A stretch of DNA of 64,000 bases from Muricauda sp. MAR_2010_75 (GCF_000745185.1 NZ_JQNJ01000001.1:2896501-2960500); one strand, 5' to 3'; numbered from the stretch's first letter, positions 17,032 to 27,762 are shown. The notes: generated by a model from the sequence alone, not told the origin. Translations and numbers: made by a program.

Positions 17032-17641
17032 CCTTTTTATTGATATTTTATAACCATTGGGGTTGCCATATCCCAAACCTCTTTAGAAGACACGGCCGTA
17101 ATTGCTTCGTCCCTATCTCATAACTTGCACACATGACGATATAGGTCGTGTTAAAAATCAAGCTGAACTCCCTTTAGGAAACCGATGTGTGTAAGCCATG
17201 ATCAATCTTATTCCGGAGTTGTACATCCAAACACAATAGTAGGATTTAGTTCATCTACAATTCCAATGCTTTCGGTATAGGGTTACAGTAAGCTAATTGG
17301 TGAAATGGGTAATAGGGGAATCAAAGCTCCTCTTCATATTTTTTTAAAAAACAAATCATTTAAAGATTTTTTTATAATTTGTTAACGTTTTTTGGTATTT
17401 ATTCTATTGGTCACTTCAGATCAAAGAATTGAAATAAGGAGCTTATACAGCTTCCCTTTATTAAAAATAGCCCAAGATTGTATTGGGGGATTTTTATGTA
17501 ACGGCACTTTTTCGTTTGAGATAAAGGTAGTTCATGCCACTTTGCTTGAACTACCGCTACGTTAAGAGCGTGAGACAGGTATTGGTGATACAATGGAAGT
17601 ATTCCCAATGGTCGCGCGCTGAATGACCAAGACGAAAATAT
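17032..17641. other. 610-bp non-coding stretch between metal island and polysaccharide locus
   Basis: No reading frame in this AT-rich stretch looks like a gene. The first few dozen bases are the decayed tail of the DoxX-like copy. The end contains a hairpin at 17526-17555 and presumably the promoter of the sigma factor gene. I see no RNA gene. Confidence 0.6.
17526..17555. promoter_or_regulatory. Hairpin upstream of the sigma factor gene
   Basis: GGTAGTTCA and TGAACTACC are a perfect 9-bp inverted repeat with a 12-base loop, about 86 bp before the sigma factor start. There is no U-run, so it is not an obvious terminator. It may be an operator or a leader structure. Confidence 0.4.
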
Positions 17642-18196
17642 ATGGACCAAAAAAAATACAGTGATGAACATCTTCTTGTTGAGCAGCTGAAAGAAGGCTG
17701 CCAAGAAGCCTATGGATACCTTTTTGGGATATACCATAGAGAACTGTGCAATTACATGACGGTGGTCTCTGGCAGTACAAGGGTCGCCGAAGATATAGCC
17801 CAACAAACTTTTATTAGGTTATGGGACAACAGGGAACGGTTGGTTGTCCAAGAAAACAAACTAAAGCATTACATCTTCAAAATAGCCTACCACCTCTTTA
17901 TAGACTCAAAACGGAAAAAGAAAAAGGAATTTGAGTTGTTGGAGAGTCTCAAACAAGAAGCGTATCTGGAAGTTGCAGATACCGATGCTTCACTTTTTGA
18001 GGAACGATTGAAAAGAGTGGAGACCGAAATAGAAAACCTCCCCGAACAGTGTAAGCGGGTCTTTATAATGAGTAAAAAGGAAGGCCTTAAATACCAAGAG
18101 ATCTCCGAGAGACTTGATATATCCATCAAAACTGTTGAAGTGCATATGGGCAAAGCACTGAAAAGACTTAGGGCCCAACTGACCATTTTCTTCTAA
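17642..18196 (+). CDS. FecI-type ECF RNA polymerase sigma factor
   Basis: The 184-residue product shows region 2 (DIAQQTFIRLWDNRERL) and region 4 with its helix-turn-helix (LPEQCKRVFIMSKKEGL, YQEISERLDISIKTVEVHM). It lies upstream of a FecR-type anti-sigma and a SusC receptor bearing an STN signalling domain, the standard trans-envelope signalling layout in Bacteroidota. It should drive the SusC operon when the receptor is loaded. Confidence 0.9.
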   Translation: MDQKKYSDEHLLVEQLKEGCQEAYGYLFGIYHRELCNYMTVVSGSTRVAEDIAQQTFIRLWDNRERLVVQENKLKHYIFKIAYHLFIDSKRKKKKEFELLESLKQEAYLEVADTDASLFEERLKRVETEIENLPEQCKRVFIMSKKEGLKYQEISERLDISIKTVEVHMGKALKRLRAQLTIFF

Positions 18197-18351
18197 AAAC
18201 CTCTCTGTAGGTTCATTTTCCCTGAATTGTTCCTTCTAAAGTTTCAGGGCAAAAAAAGCATACTCCATAATTTTTGTGTTAAAAAAATAAATTCAGGTAA
18301 GGGTTTTTTGAAAAACTGCGTCTGTTTTATAAAAGAGATAAATTTTCACCG

Positions 18352-19530
18352 ATGACCAAGTTCGATATAAGAAGAACTATTACAAGATACATCAACCAGG
18401 AAGCTACCCAAGAAGAATTGTCAATGTTGTATGAGTGGGTAAAAAAGGGGAACAACCAAGAAGTGTTCAAAAAGTATGTTCAGGCAGATTTCCTGATAAA
18501 TTATCAGAACAGATCTTGGAAGTCTGAGGAAGCCTTCAAAAATTTCTTGGAAACCATAAAAGAGAATGACTCCAAAAAGGTAAGGTCATTGTTGGTACGC
18601 GGAGATATGTGGAAATATGCGGCTGCCATAGTGGTAATTGTATCCACATCCTTGTTTGCATTGCTATACAGTACTCCGCAAGAGGATATGACTCCTCGAG
18701 TGGACTTAAATATGATAACGTTGCAATTGGAGAATGGTGAAGTGTTGAATCTAGACCCAAGTGCCAATGGAACGATTAAAAGCAAAAAGGGAAATACTGT
18801 TTTTTCTTTGGTAGAAGGAGTACTCACCCAAAAGAATGGAACCAAAGGGAAGAAAGTGGAAAAAAACAATGTACTGAAGATCCCTTATGGGAAAAAGCTC
18901 TCGGTAACCCTACAAGATGGTACCGTGGTCATGTTGAATTCGGGGTCTACATTGAGCTATCCGGCTAGTTTTTCCGGGAAGGACAAAAGAGAGGTGTATT
19001 TGCAGGGAGAAGCCTTTTTTGAAGTGGCCAAGAACCCGGAACAACCGTTTTTTGTCAAAACCAATACAATATATACCCAAGTGTATGGTACAGTGTTCAA
19101 TGTATCCGCTTATACAGAGGATGGAGTGGCGGAAGTGGTTTTGGTAGAAGGCTCGGTAGGAGTTGGGGAAGTTGATGTAAATACCTCCAAAACCCCACAA
19201 ATGCTAAAGCCCTCACAAAAAGCTTCAAAGCTACTTGATGTGGAGAGTGGTTTTGTTGTGGAAGATGTGGATGTTTCTTCATATGTGTCGTGGACCAAAG
19301 GCATATTGACCTTTGAAAACGAGGCGATGTCCAACATTATAAAAAAGCTGGAGCGTCAGTATAACATACGGATTATAAACCAATTTGAAGAATTGGGTGA
19401 GCGAAGATTCACGGGAATGTTCGATGTGGAGGACATAGACCGGGTTTTGAAAACAATTCAGACCCATACCCGCTTCAGCTATCAAAAAGAAGGAAAAACA
19501 ATAACAATAAAAGAACCTAACAAACAATAG
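18352..19530 (+). CDS. FecR-family anti-sigma factor
   Basis: The 392-residue product has an N-terminal cytoplasmic sigma-binding region, one membrane span near 85-105 (YAAAIVVIVSTSLFALLY), a periplasmic FecR domain (PYGKKLSVTLQDGTVVMLN, VYLQGEAFFEVAKNPEQPF, VYGTVFNVSAY) and a C-terminal DUF4974 region (ILTFENEAMSNIIKKLERQ). It holds the neighbouring sigma factor until the STN domain of the SusC receptor signals. Confidence 0.92.
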   Translation: MTKFDIRRTITRYINQEATQEELSMLYEWVKKGNNQEVFKKYVQADFLINYQNRSWKSEEAFKNFLETIKENDSKKVRSLLVRGDMWKYAAAIVVIVSTSLFALLYSTPQEDMTPRVDLNMITLQLENGEVLNLDPSANGTIKSKKGNTVFSLVEGVLTQKNGTKGKKVEKNNVLKIPYGKKLSVTLQDGTVVMLNSGSTLSYPASFSGKDKREVYLQGEAFFEVAKNPEQPFFVKTNTIYTQVYGTVFNVSAYTEDGVAEVVLVEGSVGVGEVDVNTSKTPQMLKPSQKASKLLDVESGFVVEDVDVSSYVSWTKGILTFENEAMSNIIKKLERQYNIRIINQFEELGERRFTGMFDVEDIDRVLKTIQTHTRFSYQKEGKTITIKEPNKQ

Positions 19531-19595
19531 TGCTTATGATTTGAAGAACCAGTAGACCAAAAAACGAATACTTAACTAACTAGACTAAAAGAATT

Positions 19596-22500
19596 ATGAA
19601 AAAAACCAAAACTATCCATGCTTTGTCGCCAAAGGTCGGTAGAAGAATATTATGCTGTTTTTTCTTACTGTTTATATTCGGCCATTTGAAAGCGGCATCA
19701 TGTACGCAAGAGGATATTGTTGCCATAAGCTTTGAGAATACGAAGCTAGGGGATGTATTTGAAATGATTACAGAATCAACCGGATACAAGTTTTTCTATG
19801 AAGCTTCCGATGTTGACCTGAACCATAAGGTATCCATATCCCGCAAAGACCTTTGTGTTGAAGATTTCATGAAAGAACTTTTCAAGGATACGGACCTGTA
19901 CTTTGAGGTGATCGCAAGGCAAATTGTGGTGAAGCACAAAGACAAGGGGCCACTGCCCAATTTAGTTCCCCAGAAAAGAATTGATGCACCAAAGCCGCAG
20001 TCCAACCTTTCGGGTACGGTTCTGGACGAAGCAGGTATGCCCTTGCCGGGGGCAAGTATTGTGGCCAAAGGGACCACAGTGGGTACAACTACCGATTTTG
20101 ACGGGAAATTTACCATTACATTGCCAGCAGGTGTTACCGAAATCCAAGTAACCTATATTGGGTATAGACCCAAAGAAGTGAATGTGGCAGGACAGACCTC
20201 CATCACGGTTTCCATGGAACAGGATGCCGCTGCCCTTGAAGAAGTTGTGGTAGTGGGGTATGGAACATTGGCCAAAACCAAGGTGACAGGTTCTGTAGTC
20301 TCCATTACCCCAGAAACCATTGTTGAGGTTCCCGCACTGACCCCGGAAGGTGCCCTGATCGGCCAAGTTTCCGGTGTGCAGGTACAGGAAGTCTCCGGTG
20401 AACCAGGAGCGGCCCCTAACATTAGGGTGCGTGGTTCAGGTTCTATTTCTGCGGGAAACGACCCATTGTTTGTTGTGGACGGAATCCCTATTTCGCGTAA
20501 CCTTACCTCATCAAGTCAGTTGGGAGGTGTTGCCAATAGAAGGGCTACGTTCCAACCCCCGACCATTAATCCATTGGCTACGCTAAATCCAAATGATATT
20601 GAATCCATTCAAGTACTCAAGGATGCAAGTGCCGCAGCTATTTATGGATCTAGGGGAGGTAATGGGGTTCTTTTGATCACCACCAAGAAAGGGTCCAACT
20701 CTGAAGAAGGAGTATTTTCTTTTGATTCTTATGTGAGCATACAGTCCGTTGCCAATAAGTTGGATTTGATGAATGCCCAAGAATTGATAGACTATACTAC
20801 GGATGCCAGGAACAACAATTATCTGGCCTCTGTTGATGGAGCTTCCATCAATGATCCCATAGGACCCGGAGATAGAGGGAATGCCAACTACGAACTACCG
20901 GAATCCTTTGTTAACTGGGATGGTACGGATACTGATTGGCAAGACCTTATCTTTAAGACCGGGATAGTTCAGAGTTACAATTTTTCATACGCATCACCGG
21001 TAAGGAACAAGACAAGTTTTTATGTATCCACGGGCTATTTTTCCCAAACCGGGGTTATAGATAAGGCGAAGTTTGAGCGGTACTCCGTACTGCTGAACCT
21101 AAATTCCCAACTTGCCAAAAAGTTGAACTTGGATGTAAGATTGGCCCCGACCGTTACCGAAAACCAACGGGTACCGGCATCTTCACCTTATTTTGCCACG
21201 CCTCCAGGTATCGTCTATTCAGCCATAGTGCATTCTCCAACAGTGAGTCCATACAATCCTGACGGTACCATAAACCAACTGAACAACCAATCCTATTTGG
21301 GAGGTGGGACCACAACGGCAAGTAATCCTTTGGCAATCATCGAAGCCGTGGATGACCAAATATTCCAATTTCAGACAAGGGGAAGCCTTGCATTGACTTA
21401 CGATATTTTACCGGAGTTGAGTTTTAAGACCTTCGGAGGGGCATACATTAATTTGTACAATCAGGATTTTTACCGTGCCAACACATTGTTGTACAGAAAT
21501 TCGGCGGATGGTAACCCGTATGGACAGGCATCATCTTCCACAGAGACCAATTGGCTTTGGGAGAATACCCTCAATTGGAAAAAGGAATTTGGAGACCATT
21601 ACTTGGATGCTGTTTTGGGATATACCGCCCAAAAGGACAATTTGACATTGAAACAGGTATTGGCCAACAACTATCCGGATGATTTGGTTCCCACCATCAG
21701 TGGGGGACAGGTGTTTGGTGGCACCTCTGTAAAGGAACAGTGGTCGTTATTGTCCTCTCTATTCAGGGTCAACTACAGTTACAAGGACAAGTATTTGTTT
21801 ACCGGTACGATTCGTTCCGATAAATCATCCAGATTCGGAAAGAATAACCAAACGGGATATTTTCCTTCTTTCTCGGTTGGATGGCGATTGAACGAAGAAT
21901 CGTTCTTGGTCGGGTCAGAAACCGTTTCCGAGCTAAAACTTAGATTGAGTTGGGGGCAGACGGGTAACTTTGAGATTCCCAATTATGGGGCCGTTGGCCT
22001 ATTATCCCCCCAAAACTATAACTTGGGAGGAAATGAAATCAACGGTTTGGTCCAGAGTACCATTCCCAATCCCAATCTGACTTGGGAGAAATCGGAACAG
22101 ATTGATGCAGGTATTGAACTGGGATTGTTCAACAATCGAGTTTTTCTTTTGGCCGATTACTACGATACAAAAACCAGAGATTTGTTGTTGAATGTTGCCA
22201 TTTCCTCGGTATCTGGGTTTGAAACTACGTTGAGAAATCTTGGTGAAGTACAAAACAGGGGATTTGAGATTGCGTTGAGCACCAAGAATTTTGTAGGAGA
22301 TTTTACGTGGAATACGGATATCAATTTTTCAACCAATAAGAATGAAGTGCTTTCGCTCAATGAAGGAAACGAACCCATTTATTCTTCAGGTAGTGCCGGT
22401 GTACGCCACGTAACAAGGGTAGGAGACCCGATAGGAAGCTATTACGGATATGTAGTGGACGGTATATACCAATCACAGGCAGAAATAGATAGTGCTCCCC

Positions 22501-23120
22501 TGGATACCCAGGCTCCTGATCCAGGTGTCGGTGATTTCAAGTTCAAGGACATTGATGGGGACGGAGAGATCACTCCAGATGATAGAACGGTTACCGGGAG
22601 TTATTTTCCGGATTTTACCTGGGGGGTAAACAATAGGTTCAAGTACAAGAACATAGATTTGAGCTTCTTGATCCAAGGAGTCGAAGGGAATGAGATCTTG
22701 AACCTTACCTCAAGACATATGAAGAACGGGGAGGCCAATTTTAATTCCTATGCCATTTTCAATGAACGATGGAGGTCGCCTTCCGACCCTGGGAACGGGT
22801 CGATTCCACGGGCGGACAGAGAATCTGGAAATCATGGAAATAACAACAGACCGTCTTCTTTCCAAGTAGAGGATGGGTCGTATATCCGATTGAGGAATGT
22901 GACCTTGGGTTATACATTGCCAACCAATAATCTTTTTGGAAGCAACATCCAGAAACTTAGGTTCTATGTTACGGGAACAAATCTTTTTACGATTACCGAT
23001 TACCTTGGTTACAACCCAGAGGTGAGTAGTATTACCACGAACAGTTTAACCCCGGGCGAGGATTATGGAGCATTTCCATTGACCAAATCCTTTACCCTAG
23101 GAGTAAACTTAAAGTTCTAA
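19596..23120 (+). CDS. SusC/RagA TonB-dependent receptor with N-terminal STN signalling domain
   Basis: The 1174-residue product has an N-terminal export signal, an STN domain at about 48-112 (LGDVFEMITESTGYKFFY), a carboxypeptidase-regulatory-like domain at about 133-215 (SGTVLDEAGMPLPGASIVA), the linker LEEVVVVGYG, a plug domain (VLKDASAAAIYGSRGGNGV) and a 22-strand-type barrel ending in FTLGVNLKF. With SusD it imports oligosaccharides. The STN domain links it to the FecI/FecR pair upstream. Confidence 0.95.
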   Translation: MKKTKTIHALSPKVGRRILCCFFLLFIFGHLKAASCTQEDIVAISFENTKLGDVFEMITESTGYKFFYEASDVDLNHKVSISRKDLCVEDFMKELFKDTDLYFEVIARQIVVKHKDKGPLPNLVPQKRIDAPKPQSNLSGTVLDEAGMPLPGASIVAKGTTVGTTTDFDGKFTITLPAGVTEIQVTYIGYRPKEVNVAGQTSITVSMEQDAAALEEVVVVGYGTLAKTKVTGSVVSITPETIVEVPALTPEGALIGQVSGVQVQEVSGEPGAAPNIRVRGSGSISAGNDPLFVVDGIPISRNLTSSSQLGGVANRRATFQPPTINPLATLNPNDIESIQVLKDASAAAIYGSRGGNGVLLITTKKGSNSEEGVFSFDSYVSIQSVANKLDLMNAQELIDYTTDARNNNYLASVDGASINDPIGPGDRGNANYELPESFVNWDGTDTDWQDLIFKTGIVQSYNFSYASPVRNKTSFYVSTGYFSQTGVIDKAKFERYSVLLNLNSQLAKKLNLDVRLAPTVTENQRVPASSPYFATPPGIVYSAIVHSPTVSPYNPDGTINQLNNQSYLGGGTTTASNPLAIIEAVDDQIFQFQTRGSLALTYDILPELSFKTFGGAYINLYNQDFYRANTLLYRNSADGNPYGQASSSTETNWLWENTLNWKKEFGDHYLDAVLGYTAQKDNLTLKQVLANNYPDDLVPTISGGQVFGGTSVKEQWSLLSSLFRVNYSYKDKYLFTGTIRSDKSSRFGKNNQTGYFPSFSVGWRLNEESFLVGSETVSELKLRLSWGQTGNFEIPNYGAVGLLSPQNYNLGGNEINGLVQSTIPNPNLTWEKSEQIDAGIELGLFNNRVFLLADYYDTKTRDLLLNVAISSVSGFETTLRNLGEVQNRGFEIALSTKNFVGDFTWNTDINFSTNKNEVLSLNEGNEPIYSSGSAGVRHVTRVGDPIGSYYGYVVDGIYQSQAEIDSAPLDTQAPDPGVGDFKFKDIDGDGEITPDDRTVTGSYFPDFTWGVNNRFKYKNIDLSFLIQGVEGNEILNLTSRHMKNGEANFNSYAIFNERWRSPSDPGNGSIPRADRESGNHGNNNRPSSFQVEDGSYIRLRNVTLGYTLPTNNLFGSNIQKLRFYVTGTNLFTITDYLGYNPEVSSITTNSLTPGEDYGAFPLTKSFTLGVNLKF

Positions 23121-23128
23121 CCTAAAAA

Positions 23129-24517
23129 ATGGAAAACATGAAACGAGTTCTATATATAATACTATGCACGGTTCTATTCGCCGGATGTAGTGAAGACTTT
23201 ACCGACCTTGCACCAGTATCCAATAGGAATGAAGCCGATTTCTATAATTCTGCGGATGATTTTGAAGTGGCCATCAATGCAAGTTATTCAGGGCTTCAAA
23301 GCACAGGAATTTATGGAAGGGGGTATTGGACCATGTTCGAGATGCGAAGCGATAATACCGATCAAGGTCCGGATGCCACAGGGTTGGCACGTCAATACAC
23401 CGAAATCAATTCCTTTACCGAAGATGCGTTGAACGAGCAGATTACTTCCGCATGGAGTGAATCGTACAAGGTGATTGCCAATTGCAACGTGATTTTGGAA
23501 CGGATACCTAATGTGGAAATGGATGCCTCCCTAAAGAACAGGGTCACAGGAGAAGCACTGTTCATTAGATCATTGGTGTACTATCATATGGCCATCGGTT
23601 TTGGAAACATCCCTTTACAGCTTACACCATATATCTCTGGGGAAGAGCTGACACAGGTCGACCAAAACACGATTTTGGGACAATTGGTCACGGACCTGAC
23701 CGCGGCCGAAGATGCCTTACCGGTTTCTTACTCGGGCAGTGAAGTGGGAAAAGCAACAAAGGGAGCGGCTGCTACTCTTTTGGCCAAGGTATTGCTGACC
23801 TTGGGTGAAGATTCTGCTGCTGAAACGGTACTTCGGAGAATCATAGCCAATTATGGATATGAACTGCTTCCAGACTATGCCGATTTATGGGGTGTGGCCA
23901 ATGAGAACAATGCGGAATCCATTTTTGAGGTGCAATACATCAGTGGGGGGATTGGACAAGGAAGCCTTTTTACCAACGATTTTTCACCCAGTACCGATTT
24001 GCAAACAGGCTCAGGATTTGGGCGAAACCGACCTACGGTTTCCATGTTGGAGGCATATGAGGACGGTGACCTTCGGTATGATATATCGATGGGGGATTCT
24101 TATGTGGATTTGGAAGGAGAGACCATAGAAGCTAGGTACATCAAAAAGTACCGATCTGATTTGGCAATTGAAAACGATTCCGATACCAACTTTGTGGTTT
24201 TTAGATATGCAGATGTACTTCTTATGCTGGCCGAAGCATTGGGGGAAACACCCGAAAGCTATGATTTGATCAATGAGATTAGGAATAGGGTAAATCTTCC
24301 CGATATTGATGCCTCCACTCCAGGAACCTTCGAAGAAAAACTATTGCAGGAAAGAAGAGTGGAGCTTGCTTTTGAGAACCATAGATGGCCAGATTTAAAA
24401 CGCTTTGGTATGGTGGATAAAATCCAGGATGCTGAACCCTTCATCACCGGGACAAGGGAGTTTTTCTATATCCCACAACGTGAGATGGACATTAACCCAA
24501 ATTTTGTACAGAACTAA
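23129..24517 (+). CDS. SusD/RagB-family surface glycan-binding lipoprotein
   Basis: The 462-residue product has a lipoprotein signal (LFAGC) and SusD landmarks: DLAPVSNRNEADFYNSADD, the TPR-like RVTGEALFIRSLVYYHMA, and the end motif LLQERRVELAFENHRWPDL followed by IPQREMDINPN. Start may be 23129 or 23138. It pairs with the SusC protein eight bases upstream to bind and hand over glycan fragments. Confidence 0.94.
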   Translation: MENMKRVLYIILCTVLFAGCSEDFTDLAPVSNRNEADFYNSADDFEVAINASYSGLQSTGIYGRGYWTMFEMRSDNTDQGPDATGLARQYTEINSFTEDALNEQITSAWSESYKVIANCNVILERIPNVEMDASLKNRVTGEALFIRSLVYYHMAIGFGNIPLQLTPYISGEELTQVDQNTILGQLVTDLTAAEDALPVSYSGSEVGKATKGAAATLLAKVLLTLGEDSAAETVLRRIIANYGYELLPDYADLWGVANENNAESIFEVQYISGGIGQGSLFTNDFSPSTDLQTGSGFGRNRPTVSMLEAYEDGDLRYDISMGDSYVDLEGETIEARYIKKYRSDLAIENDSDTNFVVFRYADVLLMLAEALGETPESYDLINEIRNRVNLPDIDASTPGTFEEKLLQERRVELAFENHRWPDLKRFGMVDKIQDAEPFITGTREFFYIPQREMDINPNFVQN

Positions 24518-24722
24518 GCAATGACTTTGATTACGTTATAATGTGTTTTCATTATTTAAGTTAGTTTGATTGGTAGCGCCCCAAAAGACCATGAATCCCT
24601 ACTTATGATGCTATGGGTGCCATTGTCAAAAAGGACAGGGGTCCGTTTCATAAAGTTGCTTTAAAAGAATCGACCAAAATCACAATTATTAAATTTTTAA
24701 GGAACCTAATATAGATTATACG

Positions 24723-25610
24723 ATGAGAAAATTAATGATGGCAATTTGCCTTTGCTTTGCCTTTGCAACCATCCAGGCACAAGAAAAAAAAGTACTCAAT
24801 ATTATAGCCATTGGGGCACACCCTGATGACTGTGACTCAAAATTCGGGGGTACTGCAGCACTCTTTGCAAAAATGGGCCACAATGTGAAATTTTTGGCGT
24901 TGACCAACGGAGACGCAGGCCACCAAAGCATGGGAGGAGGGCCATTGGCCAAAAAGCGCAGACAAGAGGCCAAGGATGCGGCCAAAGCTTTGGGTATTGC
25001 GGAATACGAAGTTCTGGATAACCATGATGGGGAGCTGTTTCCCACTTTGAACGTTCGACTGGAGGTAATCCGAAGAATACGTGGCTGGAACGCTGATATC
25101 GTTTTAGGGTTGAGACCCAATGATTATCATCCCGATCATAGAAATGCAGGTTCCGTTGTACAAGATGCAGCCTACATGAACATTGTGCCCAACGTAGCTC
25201 CGGACACACCACCCCTTAAAAAGAATCCAGTTTTTCTATACATGAGCGACCACTTTAAAAAGCCATACCCATTCCAAAAAGACATTGCGGTGATAGTGGA
25301 TGATGTGATCGATACCAAAGTCAAAGGTTTGGCGGCCCACGATTCACAAATGTTCGAATGGTTGCCATGGACCAATGGAATGGACCTTGCCACCATTCCC
25401 AAAGGAGAAAAGGAAAGACTGGCATGGCTGAAGGACAGATGGATGAACAGAAAACCCGATGCCGGCACTTTGGAAGTCGTAAAGAAGTGGTATCCCAACG
25501 TGGATGTCTCCAAAGTAAAGCAGGTGGAGTTCTTTGAGATTTGCGAGTATGGAAAACAACCGACCGAAGAAGAAATCAAGGAATTGTTCCCCATGCTGGG
25601 TACAGAATAG
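24723..25610 (+). CDS. Secreted PIG-L (LmbE-like) deacetylase
   Basis: This 295-residue protein has a signal peptide (MMAICLCFAFATIQAQ). Zinc-site motifs of the PIG-L family are present: AIGAHPDDCDSKFGG (HPDD) and NDYHPDHRNAG (HPDH). Family members remove N-acetyl groups from amino-sugars or sugar conjugates. Export to the periplasm and position in a glycan locus suggest that it trims an imported glycan; the substrate is not visible. Confidence 0.87.
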   Translation: MRKLMMAICLCFAFATIQAQEKKVLNIIAIGAHPDDCDSKFGGTAALFAKMGHNVKFLALTNGDAGHQSMGGGPLAKKRRQEAKDAAKALGIAEYEVLDNHDGELFPTLNVRLEVIRRIRGWNADIVLGLRPNDYHPDHRNAGSVVQDAAYMNIVPNVAPDTPPLKKNPVFLYMSDHFKKPYPFQKDIAVIVDDVIDTKVKGLAAHDSQMFEWLPWTNGMDLATIPKGEKERLAWLKDRWMNRKPDAGTLEVVKKWYPNVDVSKVKQVEFFEICEYGKQPTEEEIKELFPMLGTE

Positions 25611-25657
25611 GAGTGGACCAATATTTGGAACCCCAAGATTAAAATAACCAACCAAAA

Positions 25658-26920
25658 ATGGAGCACAACAAGGCCACAACCAAAAGATATTTTCACATCA
25701 TTGGGTTGGTAATGATCGTATTCTTTGTAATATCCTTCATCACCAACATACTGAACTCCATAATAGTGGATGTTAAGGGTAGTTTTGATCTAAGTCTGAC
25801 TTTGACAGGCCTACTGCCATTTACATTCTTTATCGCATATGGGATCATGTCCATACCTGCAGGGTTCCTTTCCGAAAGGTTTAGTGAGAAGACCTTACTG
25901 TCCGTATCCTTTCTGGTAATGGCCATTGCCTCTATGGGCTTTGCCCTTACCCCACAGTACAGCGTGTTCAGTATTACACTATTTATACTGGGTTGTTGTA
26001 TGGCGGTCCTTCAGGTCATTATTAATCCCATGTTACGCGTGGCCGGAGGTGAGGAACATTTTGCCTTCAACTCGGTACTGGCGCAATTGGTGTTTGGGTC
26101 AGCGTCTTTTTTAAGTCCTTATCTCTATAAATACTTGGTGAACAAGGAAGAGGTTTCCAACGATATGATTGCAGACATGTTGCGGGGATGGGTGCCTGAG
26201 GATTTGCCTTGGGCCTCGCTCTATATTGTGTTTGCCGGAATATCCCTTTTGTTGTTTTTCTATGTTTTTTTTACCAAATATCCAAAGTTTGAAAAGACTG
26301 AGGAGGAAAGGGCAGGGGACAAAAGCTCCTATTGGGATTTATTGAAAAACAAATGGACCTTACTGTATTTTATAGGGATGTTTTGTTATGTGGGTACGGA
26401 ACAAGGTGTTGGAAATTGGATATCCCAATTCTTATCCGAATACCACGGACTTGACCCACAAACCACAGGAGCTGACACTGTATCCTATTTTTGGGCCATG
26501 TTGACGGTAGGATGTCTGCTGGGCCTTCTATTGTTGAAGTTTATGGATAGCCGGAAACTGTTGATTTTCGCAACATCCATAACCATAGTCTGTCTTATTT
26601 TGGCCTTGACAGGCTCATCCCAAATGGCATTGATAGGTTTTCCAATGGTAGGATTCTTTATTTCGGTAATGTATTCCATTATAGTTTCATTGGCGCTCAA
26701 CTCGGTAAAGGAACACCATGGTTCGTTGTCCGGAATTTTATGTACCGGTATAGCAGGTGGGGCGGTCATTCCATTTATGGTAGGGGGGCTGGGTGAAATG
26801 TTGACCCTGAAATCTGGAATGTTTTTTCTGATACTGCCCTTGGCATTTATTCTTTCCATCGGCTTTTGGGCCAAACCCTTGGTAAATAATAAGACGATAA
26901 GCTTAAAGAAGGAACAGTGA
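25658..26920 (+). CDS. MFS sugar transporter (FucP-like)
   Basis: The 420-residue product has about 12 membrane spans with FIAYGIMSIPAGFLSERF, QVIINPMLRVAGGEEHFAF and FGSASFLSPYLYKYLV, a pattern typical of FucP/GlcP-type sugar:H+ symporters of Bacteroidota. The stop overlaps the start of the ROK kinase by 4 bp (GTGA), so transport and phosphorylation are coupled in expression. Confidence 0.87.
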   Translation: MEHNKATTKRYFHIIGLVMIVFFVISFITNILNSIIVDVKGSFDLSLTLTGLLPFTFFIAYGIMSIPAGFLSERFSEKTLLSVSFLVMAIASMGFALTPQYSVFSITLFILGCCMAVLQVIINPMLRVAGGEEHFAFNSVLAQLVFGSASFLSPYLYKYLVNKEEVSNDMIADMLRGWVPEDLPWASLYIVFAGISLLLFFYVFFTKYPKFEKTEEERAGDKSSYWDLLKNKWTLLYFIGMFCYVGTEQGVGNWISQFLSEYHGLDPQTTGADTVSYFWAMLTVGCLLGLLLLKFMDSRKLLIFATSITIVCLILALTGSSQMALIGFPMVGFFISVMYSIIVSLALNSVKEHHGSLSGILCTGIAGGAVIPFMVGGLGEMLTLKSGMFFLILPLAFILSIGFWAKPLVNNKTISLKKEQ

Positions 26921-27762
26921 AAGGGATTGGAGCAGAGGTTCTTGGGGTTGATATAGGTGGAACTAAGATCAAATCGGGCAGGGTGATGGGAAACAGAATA
27001 GTGGATACCCATCTCATTGAAGTAAATCGAGATGATTCAGAGGAAATTGCCCTCAATAAGGTGTTTGGGGCCATTGATGAGCTTATGACTGATTCAATTC
27101 GAGCCATAGGTATAGGTGTTCCCGCGGTAGTAGATCCAGATTCAGGAATGGTATATGATGTACAAAACATTCCATCTTGGACAAAAGTTCCTTTGAGAAG
27201 AAAAGTTCAAGATCGGTACAATGTGCCTGTCCATATTAACAACGATGCCAACTGTTTCGCGTTGGGCGAGAAGCATTTTGGGAAAGCCATGGGATATTCG
27301 AATTGTGTAGCGCTTTCATTGGGAACAGGATTGGGTATGGGCATTTTGGTGGATGGAAAGCTATACAATGGCGTACTGTGCGGAGCGGGGGAAGTAGGTA
27401 TGATTCCTTATAAGGATGGGATTATGGAGCATTATGCAGGTAGTTTTTTCTTTGATGAAAAATACGGGGAGTCGGCCAAAGCCTTATTCAGGAAGGCCAT
27501 GGATAAAGATAAGTTAGCTCTACAGGCGTACAAGGAATACGGAGTTCATCTAGGAGAAGCCATCAAGGCCATTCTTTATATGTATGCTCCCCAAGCCATA
27601 GTCCTTGGCGGATCCATAAGCAAGGCATATGCGTTTTTTAAAGAATCGATGCATGAAACCTTAATTTCATTTGCTTATCAAAAACAATTGGAACAAACAA
27701 AAATTGAAACATCAGACTTAATGGATGCTCCCATATTGGGCGCGGCTGCATTGTGTCTGTAA
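26917..27762 (+). CDS. ROK-family sugar kinase-like protein
   Basis: This GTG-start protein of 281 residues has the ROK/ASKHA phosphate-binding segments VLGVDIGGTKIKSG, HINNDANCFALGEKHFG and LSLGTGLGMGI. The usual GxIGH and CxCGxxGC zinc cluster of ROK glucokinases is absent; the equivalent region reads GEVGMIPYKDGIMEHYAG. It probably phosphorylates the sugar imported by the MFS protein, but the loss of the zinc site makes substrate and even activity uncertain. Confidence 0.82.
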   Translation: MKGIGAEVLGVDIGGTKIKSGRVMGNRIVDTHLIEVNRDDSEEIALNKVFGAIDELMTDSIRAIGIGVPAVVDPDSGMVYDVQNIPSWTKVPLRRKVQDRYNVPVHINNDANCFALGEKHFGKAMGYSNCVALSLGTGLGMGILVDGKLYNGVLCGAGEVGMIPYKDGIMEHYAGSFFFDEKYGESAKALFRKAMDKDKLALQAYKEYGVHLGEAIKAILYMYAPQAIVLGGSISKAYAFFKESMHETLISFAYQKQLEQTKIETSDLMDAPILGAAALCL

